From positions 1-64,000 of the forward strand of contig CAZJUR010000001.1 of assembly GCA_964549525.1 (NCBI GenBank): a DNA stretch of 64,000 bases. The letters run 5' to 3'. The notes below the pieces were generated by a model that saw nothing but the letters and a program-made list of their open reading frames with translations, was not told the origin of the DNA and did not search any database. The position numbers and the translations under genes are program-made. Shown here one piece after another: positions 50,250 through 59,662 of this stretch. Source of the stretch: CAZJUR01 sp964549525 (lineage in GTDB: Bacteria; Patescibacteriota; Saccharimonadia; Saccharimonadales; Saccharimonadaceae). Numbering within the stretch: position 1 is the stretch's first letter; every line of letters begins with the position of its first letter.

Positions 50250-52037
50250 ATGCGGATATCCGATGCGATAGTTGAAAAATTACTAATAGAGGGTGGGCAG
50301 CTCGCTGAAGAACAGCTTGGACAGCTGAAAAACGAACAGAAGCGCACGCACCGTCCGCTTCAAGATGTCGCGATTAATCAAGGAGTTGTGACAGCTGTTG
50401 ATCTCGTCAAGCTCTACGCCGACTATACGCACTTTCCTTTTATTGAACTAGATGCTGCCAAAATCTCACCTACTGTACTCAATATGATCCCCGAGCGTAT
50501 TGCTCGTCAATATAACGCTGTTGCTTTTGACTCGCAGGAGGGCAAGGTAAAACTTGCCATGGAAGATCCAGATGACGTACTAGCGCTTGATTTTTTGAAA
50601 AAACAGCTCGGAAGTAATGTTGAAGTTTATATTGCTACGTCAGATGATATCGTAAAAGCACTTGATGGCTATAGAGGTGATGTTGCTGAAGAGCTGAGTG
50701 ATGTAATCGCGGTTCAAGAACAAAATGAAGATAAAGCTCAATCAGATGTTGCTGCTTCTGATATAGCAGAAGATTCACCGATTTCTCAAACTGTTAACCT
50801 TTTGCTGGAATATGCTATACGCGCAACTGCCAGTGACATCCATATTGAGCCGCGAGAAGAATACATACAGGTACGGTATCGTATTGATGGGGTACTGCAC
50901 GAAGCAAATCGCCTACCACGAAATGTCATGGGCGCACTGGTTAGTCGCATAAAGATTCTTGCTAATTTAAAAATTGACGAACGTCGTGTCCCGCAAGATG
51001 GACGGTTTAAAATAACCGTTTCGGGGCGCACGTACGCGCTGCGTGTTTCTACTCTCCCCGTCGCCGATGGCGAAAAAGTCGTTATGCGTATCCTCGATGA
51101 AAGCAATAAGGCACTTAGCTTAGAAAAACTTGGCTATTGGGGTCATTCACTGAGTGCAATTGAGCGAGCGATTCTACAGCCGCATGGCATTATTTTAGTA
51201 ACAGGTCCGACCGGTTCAGGTAAATCAACCAGCTTACTTAGTGTCTTATCTATGTTAAATAGCTCGGCAGTTAATATATCCACTATCGAAGATCCGGTAG
51301 AATACAAAATTCCAGGAGTTAATCAAACACAAGTTAATGTCAAAGCGGGCATGACTTTCGCAAGTGGACTACGCTCTCTCTTGCGTCAAGATCCTAATAT
51401 TATTATGGTTGGTGAGATTCGAGATAGTGAAACAGCTGACTTGGCGGTACAGGCGGCACTTACTGGGCACCTCGTATTTAGCACACTACACACCAATAAC
51501 GCTGCTACAGCCTTGCCGCGCCTCCTAGAGATGGGTATCGAGCCTTTTTTGATTGCCAGCACAGCACGTGCTATTATCGGACAGCGCTTAGTGCGGCGAC
51601 TTTGCGTCCATTGTAGAGTGCCTTACAATCCTTCTCAGGAAGAAAAAGATAAAATTAAAGATGTTTTTAACTTAAAAGATGCATCAGCCATGAAACATCT
51701 TCACGAGCTTGAACTAAAAGCCACGTCTCAAAAAATTGGCGAAGCACTGGGTGAGACTTACGGCTCAACTGAGGCGGATATTGTACAATTATTTAAAGCT
51801 GGTGAGCAAGGCTGTGATCAATGTTCTAAATCAGGATATAAGGGCCGTATGGGTATTTATGAAGTACTTGATAACACCGAAAATATTCAAAAGCTTATTG
51901 TGAGTAATGCAACTAGCGGTGATATCCAGACACAGGCAATAAAAGAAGGTATGGATACAATGCAAGTGGATGGGTTGATTAAAGCATTAAGGGGTGAAAC
52001 CAGTATTGAAGAGACGCTTCGTGTGACACGAGAATAA
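50250..52037 (+). CDS. pilB: Type IV pilus assembly ATPase PilB
   Basis: 595 residues. N-terminal MshE/GspE domain (about 1-150), then the secretion ATPase core with ILVTGPTGSGKSTSLLSVL (Walker A), STIEDPVEYK (Asp box), MVGEIRDSETADLAVQAALTG (Walker B, in parts) and HLVFSTLHTNNA (His box). A zinc-binding region has RRLCVHCRVPY and GCDQCSKSGYKGRMGIYEVL. It powers pilus extension; no pilT is seen in the window. First gene of the operon pilB-C-M-N-O. Confidence 0.96.
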   Translation: MRISDAIVEKLLIEGGQLAEEQLGQLKNEQKRTHRPLQDVAINQGVVTAVDLVKLYADYTHFPFIELDAAKISPTVLNMIPERIARQYNAVAFDSQEGKVKLAMEDPDDVLALDFLKKQLGSNVEVYIATSDDIVKALDGYRGDVAEELSDVIAVQEQNEDKAQSDVAASDIAEDSPISQTVNLLLEYAIRATASDIHIEPREEYIQVRYRIDGVLHEANRLPRNVMGALVSRIKILANLKIDERRVPQDGRFKITVSGRTYALRVSTLPVADGEKVVMRILDESNKALSLEKLGYWGHSLSAIERAILQPHGIILVTGPTGSGKSTSLLSVLSMLNSSAVNISTIEDPVEYKIPGVNQTQVNVKAGMTFASGLRSLLRQDPNIIMVGEIRDSETADLAVQAALTGHLVFSTLHTNNAATALPRLLEMGIEPFLIASTARAIIGQRLVRRLCVHCRVPYNPSQEEKDKIKDVFNLKDASAMKHLHELELKATSQKIGEALGETYGSTEADIVQLFKAGEQGCDQCSKSGYKGRMGIYEVLDNTENIQKLIVSNATSGDIQTQAIKEGMDTMQVDGLIKALRGETSIEETLRVTRE

Positions 52038-52042
52038 CCAAT

Positions 52043-53269
52043 ATGGCAAATTTTAAATATCAAGCAACCCAAGCAGACGGCAGCCCTATCGATGGAGTTG
52101 TTGAAGCCGCCTCACGCGAGGCTGCCATTGAGGCGCTCGTAAAAAAAGGCTTACGACCTATTGTCTTAAAAGATAAGAAAGAAAGCGGTGATTTAGATAG
52201 TCTGATCGATCGCGTATTTAAGCCAAAAGCAAAAACAGCTTCGCTTGTGATTTTTACTCGACAGCTTTCTACTATGATCGCTGCTGGTGTGCCGCTCCTT
52301 CGAGCACTAAATTCTTTGCAGGATAGTAAAGATAAAACTCTTCATAACGCCGTTTCAGCTGTTACGCAAGATGTTCAGAGTGGGCTCAGCCTTGCCGATG
52401 CTCTTGAAAAACAGCCACATGTTTTTAATGATGTGTACGTTAATATGGTACGCGCCGGTGAAGCAGCAGGTATTTTGGATGAAATATTAGGTCGTCTTGC
52501 GGTTCAGCAAGAAAAGTCAGCAACCATCAGAAAAAAAGTTAAAGGGGCTATGACTTATCCTACTATTTTGATCATTATTACTATCGGATCGTTTTTCGGT
52601 CTTATGCTCTTTGTTATTCCACAGATTGGAAAAATCCTGAAGGATCTCGGAGGAGAGGACGCGCAACTTCCCTTTTTAACACAAATAATGCTCGGGCTCA
52701 GTGATTTTTTAATAAACTCGTGGTTTATTATTTTGCCCCTGTTTGGAGCTCTTATCTACGCAGTTCTGAGATTTATACGAACACCGCGCGGCAAGCGTAT
52801 TTTTCATGGTATTTTATTAAAAGTACCAGTTATTAAGAATATTATTATTAAAATATGTATTGCTCGTTTTTCTCGTACCTTTGCTTCATTAATGGGTGCT
52901 GGGGTAAGTGTGGTTGAAGCCCTCCATGTCACTAGTGGCGCGATAGGAAATGTTATGTACGAGGATGCGTTAAAAAACTCAATTGAGCAAATAAAGAACG
53001 GTAAACAGCTGTCAGAAACACTGAAAAATAACCGCCTTTTTCCCGATATTGTTTCGCAAATGCTTGCTGTAGGAGAAGAAACCGGTAAAACAGATACAGT
53101 TCTCATCAAAGTAGCGGATTTTTATGAGGAGGAAGTCGATGTTGTACTCGAGAGCTTGAGTTCAATTATTGAGCCGGTGATGATTCTTATTATGGGTTCG
53201 ATGGTGGGACTGATCGCAGCAAGCGTGATGGGTCCAATCGCAAGCATTGCGCAGAACATCAAGAGCTAA
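52043..53269 (+). CDS. pilC: Type IV pilus inner-membrane platform protein PilC
   Basis: 408 residues with two T2SSF repeats (FTRQLSTMIAAGVPLLRALNSL and FSRTFASLMGAGVSVVEALHV) and three membrane segments (TYPTILIIITIGSFFGLMLF, the one near 235, and the C-terminal EPVMILIMGSMVGLIAASVM). It couples the PilB motor to the pilus. Five bases after pilB. Confidence 0.96.
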   Translation: MANFKYQATQADGSPIDGVVEAASREAAIEALVKKGLRPIVLKDKKESGDLDSLIDRVFKPKAKTASLVIFTRQLSTMIAAGVPLLRALNSLQDSKDKTLHNAVSAVTQDVQSGLSLADALEKQPHVFNDVYVNMVRAGEAAGILDEILGRLAVQQEKSATIRKKVKGAMTYPTILIIITIGSFFGLMLFVIPQIGKILKDLGGEDAQLPFLTQIMLGLSDFLINSWFIILPLFGALIYAVLRFIRTPRGKRIFHGILLKVPVIKNIIIKICIARFSRTFASLMGAGVSVVEALHVTSGAIGNVMYEDALKNSIEQIKNGKQLSETLKNNRLFPDIVSQMLAVGEETGKTDTVLIKVADFYEEEVDVVLESLSSIIEPVMILIMGSMVGLIAASVMGPIASIAQNIKS

Positions 53270-53298
53270 TATACTAGTGACAGATAAACGTGGGCACA

Positions 53299-54348
53299 AT
53301 GACTAAATTTTTTTTTAAAGATCAACCAATTATAGGTCTCGACATAAGCCAGACAAGCATAAAGGTTATGGCTATAGATGCAAAACGATTAACCGTTACG
53401 GGATATGGTTCTGTTGATCTTGACCCAGCACAATCACTTCGGGCTATCGAAGGTAATTCTGATTATTTATCTGAGAATATTATCGAATTACTCAAAACCA
53501 AAAGAATTGGTAAACTACCCAGCAATCACACCATACTTGGCCTACCTACTTATAAAACATATAATCGTACATTTCTTTTGCCAGCAAAGAGCGCCAAAGA
53601 CGTTCAGAATGCTATCGCCCTTGAGGTCGAACAGTATATTCCCGTGCCTATCAGCCAACTTTACATTGATCATCAAATTATTGAAAAAGAAGGTGATAAT
53701 CTAGTCATCCAGTTATGTGCAATTCCACGAGCAGTTATGGATTCTTGCGTGGATGGAGCGCAAAATGCCGGATTAGAGGTTATTATGGTTGAACCAAGTG
53801 TGAATGCTATCTCGCGTCTCCTGGCTTTCACAGAAGATGGTACTTTACCAACGGTTATTGTCGACATAGGCCCGGCATCGACCGATATTGCGGTTCTTGA
53901 TAAAGCAATTCGTATCAATGGTAGCACGCTTGTTGGTGGCAATACCTTAACACTTGATATTGCCAAAAAACTAAAAGTTCCTCTAGAGAACGCTCATCAA
54001 CTGAAAGTTCAGCATGGCCTCAACGTCAGTCCTCGTCAAACAAAAATCCTCGAAGCCATCGAGCCAAGCCTTAAGAAGATTGTATCTGAGATTGAAAAAG
54101 TCCTTCGCTACTATCGTGAGCGTATGAAATCTGAAAAAAAGATTGAACAAGTCATTGTAGTGGGAGGTGGATCAAATGTACCGGGATTGGGAGATTATTT
54201 CACCAACTCACTCCTCATGCCATCACGAGTTGCAAGTCCCTGGCAAATCCTTAATTTTGGTAATTTAGAAGAACCTGCACGCCAGTTTAAATCACGGTAT
54301 ATTACCGTAGCAGGTCTTGCTTCGGTTCAACCAGAAGAGGTGTTTTAA
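53299..54348 (+). CDS. pilM: Type IV pilus assembly protein PilM
   Basis: An actin-like cytoplasmic ATPase of about 349 residues that binds the N-terminus of PilN. Visible ASKHA motifs: IIGLDISQTSIKVMAID, TVIVDIGPASTDIAVLD and VIVVGGGSNVPGLGDYF. A GTG at 53290 is an alternative start three codons earlier. TAATG overlap with pilN. Confidence 0.94.
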   Translation: MTKFFFKDQPIIGLDISQTSIKVMAIDAKRLTVTGYGSVDLDPAQSLRAIEGNSDYLSENIIELLKTKRIGKLPSNHTILGLPTYKTYNRTFLLPAKSAKDVQNAIALEVEQYIPVPISQLYIDHQIIEKEGDNLVIQLCAIPRAVMDSCVDGAQNAGLEVIMVEPSVNAISRLLAFTEDGTLPTVIVDIGPASTDIAVLDKAIRINGSTLVGGNTLTLDIAKKLKVPLENAHQLKVQHGLNVSPRQTKILEAIEPSLKKIVSEIEKVLRYYRERMKSEKKIEQVIVVGGGSNVPGLGDYFTNSLLMPSRVASPWQILNFGNLEEPARQFKSRYITVAGLASVQPEEVF

Positions 54349-55016
54349 TGATTAATTTGCTGGACAAATCCACCAAAAAACAATATCGTGCGGCTCGTCG
54401 AAATGCAATATGGCTGCGGTATGTTCTCCTGATGGCTGCGGTATTTGTTGCTATAAATATTATCTTAGCAGCAACCTTTTTCTATTTAGAGAATCAAAAA
54501 AATAATATAGAAAAAGAAATTTCTGAAAATACTTCTCAAAGAGCTATCCGATATGGTAAAACAGAAAAAGATATTAAAAAAATTAAAAATGACCTGTCGG
54601 TTGCAAAAGTTATTCTAGACAATGAAATGAAATTTACTAAACCTATTGTAGCCATATCCCGATCAATACCAGGTAATTGCATACTCGAAACACTTTCTCT
54701 TACCAAGCAAAGTATTGGTGTACAGACAGACTATAATTTTCGCTGCAAAACCACTAGCCAGTATTCAACTTATGAGGAAGTCATCTTACAACTAAAAACT
54801 GCTCTGGAAAAAAGTACTGATGTATTTACCAATGTTAATATCGTTAATTCCAAACGAGATGGCAATGAAATAGCTGGCATATATGCTAGTTATCCTTTTC
54901 AAATCACCATGTCAGCAAAGTTATGCAAATCACCATCGACCTATAATATGCCACTTATTCTACCTGATAGTTCAAAAAATGTGAAAGGGAATGCTTCATG
55001 TCAAGCAGAAAACTAA
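54348..55016 (+). CDS. pilN: Type IV pilus assembly protein PilN
   Basis: 222 residues: short cytoplasmic tail beginning MINLLDKSTKKQYRAARR (the INLL motif is the PilM contact in known systems), one membrane helix (YVLLMAAVFVAINIILAATF), a coiled coil and an extracellular ferredoxin-like domain. The C-terminus is longer and less conserved. It overlaps pilO by 19 bases. Confidence 0.85.
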   Translation: MINLLDKSTKKQYRAARRNAIWLRYVLLMAAVFVAINIILAATFFYLENQKNNIEKEISENTSQRAIRYGKTEKDIKKIKNDLSVAKVILDNEMKFTKPIVAISRSIPGNCILETLSLTKQSIGVQTDYNFRCKTTSQYSTYEEVILQLKTALEKSTDVFTNVNIVNSKRDGNEIAGIYASYPFQITMSAKLCKSPSTYNMPLILPDSSKNVKGNASCQAEN

Positions 55017-55678
55017 GTCCCATTTTCGTTGAGCGACTTCTTATTGCATGTTTTGCTTTTATCATACTACTTCTTGTAGCTGATTTTATTTTCTTTAGTA
55101 GCTCGCTGAAAACAAAAGCACGTGATCTTCAGACACTTCAAGTAACATTAAATTCCACAAGTAAAGATCTGCAAGATATAAAGACACAAGAAGAAAATAT
55201 TCAAAAAAACCAATCAAAAATCGATAAACTTAGTCTACTTATCGGAGAAATTAAGGAATACCAATATCAAAATCAAATTATTGAAGATTTAAGTGTTTTA
55301 GTTAAAGCGGTTGATCCAAGCAATGGAATATCGAGCTATGCTTTTTCTAGTTTGCCCCAACCTGGTACCACACCGACTGCTAGTACACCCGCACCTACGC
55401 CTAGTACCGGACAAGCAACTCCATCACCAACTACGCAAGCAGCACCTATTCCAGCTGGTCTCGAAGTGATCGAGGTGAGTATCTCTATCAACAATATGAG
55501 CTACGATAATTATCTTCGGTTAGTGCAATTATTCGAGAATAACGTGATGCGTGTGCAGCTAAAAGAGGTGTCCTTAAGCCCAGAGGCAACCAAACGGAAT
55601 GACATCACTAAAGAGACAATGCTTGAAAAATTACAGTTAGTGCTTACAATTTATACAAGGAAAAATAATGGCTCATAA
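54998..55678 (+). CDS. pilO: Type IV pilus assembly protein PilO
   Basis: 226 residues: one membrane helix (LLIACFAFIILLLVADFIFF), a coiled coil (about 35-85), a Pro/Thr/Ser-rich linker (about 120-150) and a C-terminal PilO-like domain (ISINNMSYDNYLRLVQLFEN). The Pro-rich linker is an insertion relative to proteobacterial PilO and may span a thick envelope. It overlaps the next gene by 11 bases. Confidence 0.85.
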   Translation: MSSRKLSPIFVERLLIACFAFIILLLVADFIFFSSSLKTKARDLQTLQVTLNSTSKDLQDIKTQEENIQKNQSKIDKLSLLIGEIKEYQYQNQIIEDLSVLVKAVDPSNGISSYAFSSLPQPGTTPTASTPAPTPSTGQATPSPTTQAAPIPAGLEVIEVSISINNMSYDNYLRLVQLFENNVMRVQLKEVSLSPEATKRNDITKETMLEKLQLVLTIYTRKNNGS

Positions 55679-55973
55679 ACAATCGTTATATAAAGAAAGA
55701 AGCATATTACAGGAGATAGCTAAGTATCATTTTCCTGTAGTGATTACTCTTGTGTTATTAGGAGTAGGCTTTGCTGTATTAAGTGTCAATGACATTATTG
55801 GCTCTTCAACTAGTAATGAAAATAAATCAACTTTTGTTGGTTTTGACACCGAGACACTTGACCGTGTCGATGCTCTGAAAAAAAGCCAAGATACGATTGA
55901 TAATCAACAATATGTTAATCGCATCATTGAAGATGCGAAAACAAAACGCTACAATCCTTTTGTAGGATATTAA
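55668..55973 (+). CDS. Small pilus-operon membrane protein
   Basis: 101 residues with one membrane helix (FPVVITLVLLGVGFAVLSV, about 23-42) and a short polar extracellular tail. No family is recognised. Its place after pilO and its topology suggest a PilP-like alignment component, but it is not a lipoprotein and is half the PilP size. Coupled to pilO by overlap. Confidence 0.7.
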   Translation: MAHKQSLYKERSILQEIAKYHFPVVITLVLLGVGFAVLSVNDIIGSSTSNENKSTFVGFDTETLDRVDALKKSQDTIDNQQYVNRIIEDAKTKRYNPFVGY

Positions 55974-55981
55974 ATGATGCT

Positions 55982-56557
55982 ATGTTAATTTTAGGTAAAA
56001 CGCTCTATCACAAGCCAGTCATGAGTCTACAGACCGGTCGTCAAATCGCGAAAACAGTACGTCCTATTATCAACCCAGCAGATTTACAGATTGTTGGACA
56101 CACACTAGCGGATATTCGATCAAATGATGGAGAAATGTATTTATTGACACAGGATATTCGTGAAATGAGCTCTATGGGCTTTATTGTTGATTCGGTTGAT
56201 GAACTACTGAGGGAGGAGGATGCCATAAAACTGCAAGATCTTTTGAAGCTTCAGTTTGAACTTGCAGGTATGAAAGTAGTTGATACCCAAAAAAAGATGC
56301 TTGGTAAAGTAACTGACTATTCGTTTGAACCGACTACTTTTTTAATTCAACAATTACACGTTAAACCATCCTTTTTACAGGGTATTAAAACATCTCGGCT
56401 GTTGATTCATCGAAAGCAAATTGTAGAAATTTCAAACACACACATTGTTGTTGAGCAAGCACATATAAAAAATAAAGCCTCCTACTCACGTGATGTCTTC
56501 GTCAACCCTTTCCGTCAACCCTCGTCTCCCGACATTGCGACCACAGACAATAGATAG
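55982..56557 (+). CDS. PRC-barrel domain protein
   Basis: 191 residues with two PRC-barrel-like repeats (MSLQTGRQIAKTVRPIINPADLQ in parts, then LAGMKVVDTQKKMLGKVTDYSF). PRC barrels are small beta domains found in ribosome maturation and photosynthetic proteins and as general protein-binding modules. It is probably the last gene of the pilus transcript; a functional link to pili is not established. It ends one base before the convergent gene at 56559. Confidence 0.8.
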   Translation: MLILGKTLYHKPVMSLQTGRQIAKTVRPIINPADLQIVGHTLADIRSNDGEMYLLTQDIREMSSMGFIVDSVDELLREEDAIKLQDLLKLQFELAGMKVVDTQKKMLGKVTDYSFEPTTFLIQQLHVKPSFLQGIKTSRLLIHRKQIVEISNTHIVVEQAHIKNKASYSRDVFVNPFRQPSSPDIATTDNR

Positions 56558-56558
56558 G

Positions 56559-57479
56559 TTACTCAGCTTCATATTTCGTCGGAATATGAGTTAGCCGTGT
56601 ACGTGTGTGTGCATTTTGTATCATTTCATTATGAAGATCGATTCGTTCGATTGGCTGCAAAAAATTAGGTAAGCAGATTTTTTCATGAGTATTATATGAT
56701 ATATCTACTCGTAAATAATATTCTATATCAAGATCTTGTGTGATAAGTTTTTCAGTTCCTGGTGTTATGCGAGGAATAATAATTTCATCGTCACGCATAA
56801 TATTACCCGTGCCGGGTGCAGCCACACACAATATTCTCCCAATTGTATCAGATTCGCAAACACGATTTTGAAGCACTTCTTTCAGTTTTTGGTTATGCAT
56901 ATCGATAATATCCTGACTCACATTACTGCCCTCTCGTATGCGCTGTGAGTTAGGAAAAGAAAAATAGATTGTACCGAGCATCCGCACTAGATCTATCGCA
57001 TCAATCTCAACATCGCCTACTTTGGCTTGTAAGGTTGTCAGCGTACGACTTAAAATTATATCGCTATGGCTGACAAGTTCTTCAAAAGGTATCCGGCCTG
57101 TAACTGAAAGAGCATGGTTAAGACCATATGCGGCTTGGGCGATATCAGTCAGGTTCTCGTGAGTAGTAATAAGGGCAATTTGTTTTTTGGCTTTGAGTTT
57201 TTTCTCTACATCATCAAGTACATCCGGTCTTTGTAAGAAGCCTTCTATAATGGTTGGTTGAAAATTTTTCCACACTCCTCGCGCTAATTGGTCGCCATAT
57301 TCACGTGGTTTTGGATCGGCTTGAGCCGATATTGTTGAGACATTGTGGTACATATTGTTTTGATCATAGGCAGCGATCTCGAGAAAATCAAACTGTTTCA
57401 TATAATCTGCCATAAGAAGGCTGAGATTATTATGAATAGACCTGTTACTTTGCGGAGTATTTAATCGTTTCTCTGACAT
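56559..57479 (-). CDS. Hypothetical protein with an HX4D-like motif
   Basis: A 306-residue protein I cannot place. The segment IALITTHENLTDIAQAAYGL contains H-x4-D after a hydrophobic strand, as in PlsC-type glycerolipid acyltransferases, and a later FSFPNSQRIREGSNVS could stand for the second acyltransferase block, but the match is weak. No membrane helix. It stands alone between the pil operon and recX. Confidence 0.55.
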   Translation of the reverse strand: MSEKRLNTPQSNRSIHNNLSLLMADYMKQFDFLEIAAYDQNNMYHNVSTISAQADPKPREYGDQLARGVWKNFQPTIIEGFLQRPDVLDDVEKKLKAKKQIALITTHENLTDIAQAAYGLNHALSVTGRIPFEELVSHSDIILSRTLTTLQAKVGDVEIDAIDLVRMLGTIYFSFPNSQRIREGSNVSQDIIDMHNQKLKEVLQNRVCESDTIGRILCVAAPGTGNIMRDDEIIIPRITPGTEKLITQDLDIEYYLRVDISYNTHEKICLPNFLQPIERIDLHNEMIQNAHTRTRLTHIPTKYEAE

Positions 57480-57531
57480 ATTCCTGATGATCTACTATAG
57501 GTTCATACATAGGTATATGCAACAATAAGCA

Positions 57532-58182
57532 TTATCTTTCCTGTGCAAGAGCGTGGCATATATCTTCGTAGCGAAACCCTTGTCTCATAAGATATTGAAT
57601 AAATTTTTTCTCATCGCTATATTTAGACTGCTTCTTTTTAATAATTTTTTGGAGTTCATCTGTATCATTCCGATGAGATTGCGTGATGATTGTTTCGATA
57701 ATAGTATTTTCGACATTTTTAGCTCGTAATTCATTTTTTAATTTTCTTATAGATGAACCTTTACGCTGATTACGGTTTTCTACCCAAAAACGCGCAAATT
57801 TTTCGTCATCGATGTAGCCTTTTTGTTTTAAACGTTCAAAAACTCTGTCGGTGATATCTGTTGGAATACCTTTCTTATCTAAAATATCACCTGTTTTCTT
57901 ATTTTTTACTTTTTTATGTAATGTTTTTTTCCAGAGATAATTACGTATTTCTTGAGCTGAATGCGGCCGCATCAGACAATATTCGAGCGTCCGCGCATAG
58001 AGCTTGCCAAACTCACTTTCCTGCTCAAAATTTATTAATTGCTCATCGTCGATTTCTTGTCCATTCTTGAGTCCTAGCTCGACTACTTGTGCAATATCAA
58101 GACTAAACCGATATGTGCCATCAACGGAAATATTTACTCGTGAAGGATTCTTACGCTGCGCGGATATACTGGTAATTTTCAT
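57532..58182 (-). CDS. recX: Regulatory protein RecX
   Basis: 216 residues of the RecX three-helix repeat family: LEYCLMRPHSAQEIRNYL, VFERLKQKGYIDDEKFARFW and a third repeat ending RYEDICHAL. RecX modulates RecA filaments. It follows recA in the same direction with 26 bases between them, the usual arrangement. A charged insertion (KKTLHKKVKNKKTGDILDKK) lies between repeats 1 and 2. Confidence 0.92.
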   Translation of the reverse strand: MKITSISAQRKNPSRVNISVDGTYRFSLDIAQVVELGLKNGQEIDDEQLINFEQESEFGKLYARTLEYCLMRPHSAQEIRNYLWKKTLHKKVKNKKTGDILDKKGIPTDITDRVFERLKQKGYIDDEKFARFWVENRNQRKGSSIRKLKNELRAKNVENTIIETIITQSHRNDTDELQKIIKKKQSKYSDEKKFIQYLMRQGFRYEDICHALAQER

Positions 58183-58208
58183 TTTTTCCGCCGAGCTGCT
58201 AGATCTGT

Positions 58209-59237
58209 TTACGCTTCAGCTTCAGCGACCTTTTTGCGAACTTCCTTCTCGATTTCCGCCAGTACTTTTGGATTATCTTTGAGATATTGCTTGGTGGCTT
58301 CGCGACCTTGTCCGATTTTGCCATCTTTGTAGTCATACCATGCACCTGATTTACCCACTACACCATGTTCGGTAGCGAGATCGAGAACGTCACCGGTACG
58401 TGAAATACCTTCGTTATACATAATATCGAATTCGGCTACTCTAAAAGGCGGTGCTATCTTATTTTTAACCACTTTTACTTTAGTACGGTTACCGATAATT
58501 TCTTCACCAACTTTAATCTGTCCAATACGACGAATATCGAGACGCACTGAAGCATAAAATTTAAGCGCATTCCCGCCAGTTGTCGTCTCCGGATTGCCAA
58601 ACATGACGCCAATTTTCATACGAATTTGATTAATGAAGATGACTGTTGCTTTACTTTTGTTAATAATACCCGTTAGTTTTCGAAGTGCTTGGCTCATTAA
58701 ACGCGCTTGTAATCCCATATGACTATCACCCATATCGCCGTCAATTTCAGCTTGTGGTACGAGCGCCGCAACAGAGTCCACTACAATTAAATCAACCGCG
58801 TTAGAGCGGACTAATGTTTCAGCAATTTCTAATGCTTGTTCGCCATTGTCTGGCTGACTCACGAGTAAATTATCTGTATCAACACCAAGTTTTTTTGCAT
58901 AGCTCGGATCAAGCGCATGTTCAGCATCAATAAAGGCTGCGGTCCCGCCTTGCTTTTGAATTTCTGCGATAGCGTGCAACGTGAGAGTAGTTTTACCAGA
59001 ACTTTCTGGACCATAAATCTCGATAATTCGCCCTTTGGGATATCCACCACCGAGTGCCAAATCAAGGCTGAGGCTTCCTGCAGGCAAGAGTTCAACATCT
59101 GCTTTGTGTGCTTCACCGAGCTTCATGATCGATCCATCACCAAATTGTTTGGTAATTTGATCCATCGCAAGTCCCAATGCTTTTGATTTTCCATCATCTA
59201 CGATCTTTTCGGTCACTTTTTTTGCCTTATCTGCCAT
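58209..59237 (-). CDS. recA: Recombinase RecA
   Basis: 342 residues, full length: Walker A IYGPESSGKTTLTLH, VDLIVVDSVAALVP, the L1/L2 loops around MGLQARLMSQALRKL and FGNPETTTGGNALKFYASVR. It catalyses strand exchange in homologous recombination. The ribosome site GGGGAGAAG and a TATAAT about 30 bases upstream indicate a normal leader. No LexA box was recognised. Confidence 0.98.
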   Translation of the reverse strand: MADKAKKVTEKIVDDGKSKALGLAMDQITKQFGDGSIMKLGEAHKADVELLPAGSLSLDLALGGGYPKGRIIEIYGPESSGKTTLTLHAIAEIQKQGGTAAFIDAEHALDPSYAKKLGVDTDNLLVSQPDNGEQALEIAETLVRSNAVDLIVVDSVAALVPQAEIDGDMGDSHMGLQARLMSQALRKLTGIINKSKATVIFINQIRMKIGVMFGNPETTTGGNALKFYASVRLDIRRIGQIKVGEEIIGNRTKVKVVKNKIAPPFRVAEFDIMYNEGISRTGDVLDLATEHGVVGKSGAWYDYKDGKIGQGREATKQYLKDNPKVLAEIEKEVRKKVAEAEA

Positions 59238-59271
59238 ATCTTCTCCCCTATGATTTATATGTTTATTATAC

Positions 59272-59277
59272 TATACT
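59272..59277 (+). promoter_or_regulatory. -10 box 7 bases before the prepilin-like gene
   Basis: TATACT, seven bases, ATG; overlaps the divergent recA promoter region. Confidence 0.45.
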
Positions 59278-59284
59278 TGAAGTT

Positions 59285-59659
59285 ATGAAACGAAACGCTG
59301 GCTTCACGGTGATCGAACTTTTCAGTGCACTTGTGGTAGTTTTGGTGATTGCGTCGTTAGTGATAGTACAAAAAAATACTATTGATGCAACGAGACGCGA
59401 TCAAGATCGTAAAACCGCCGTTAATGCTATGTATTATGGACTGAAAAATGCCTTTTTCTTACAAAATAATCATTACCCCACTCAAATAAACCCTACTGTT
59501 CTACCATATATCGATCCTACTCACTTCAAGCTTATTGGTGACGATAAAAAATATAAGGTCACCTACCGGGGACTAGATTGCAAAGGAACTACCTGCCAAC
59601 GATTTGAGCTTCGCGTCCCTCTGGAAAAAGAAGCTACTTATATTAAAAAATCTGAGTAA
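59285..59659 (+). CDS. Type IV prepilin-like protein
   Basis: 124 residues starting MKRNAGFTVIELFSALVVVL: a short basic leader, Gly before the cleavage point, then FTVIE with Glu5 and a hydrophobic N-methylated helix. The C-terminal globular part has a Cys pair (LDCKGTTCQRF) that could form a disulphide loop. It is a minor or major pilin for the machinery at 50-56 kb. No prepilin peptidase is in the window. Confidence 0.9.
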   Translation: MKRNAGFTVIELFSALVVVLVIASLVIVQKNTIDATRRDQDRKTAVNAMYYGLKNAFFLQNNHYPTQINPTVLPYIDPTHFKLIGDDKKYKVTYRGLDCKGTTCQRFELRVPLEKEATYIKKSE

Positions 59660-59662
59660 GTA

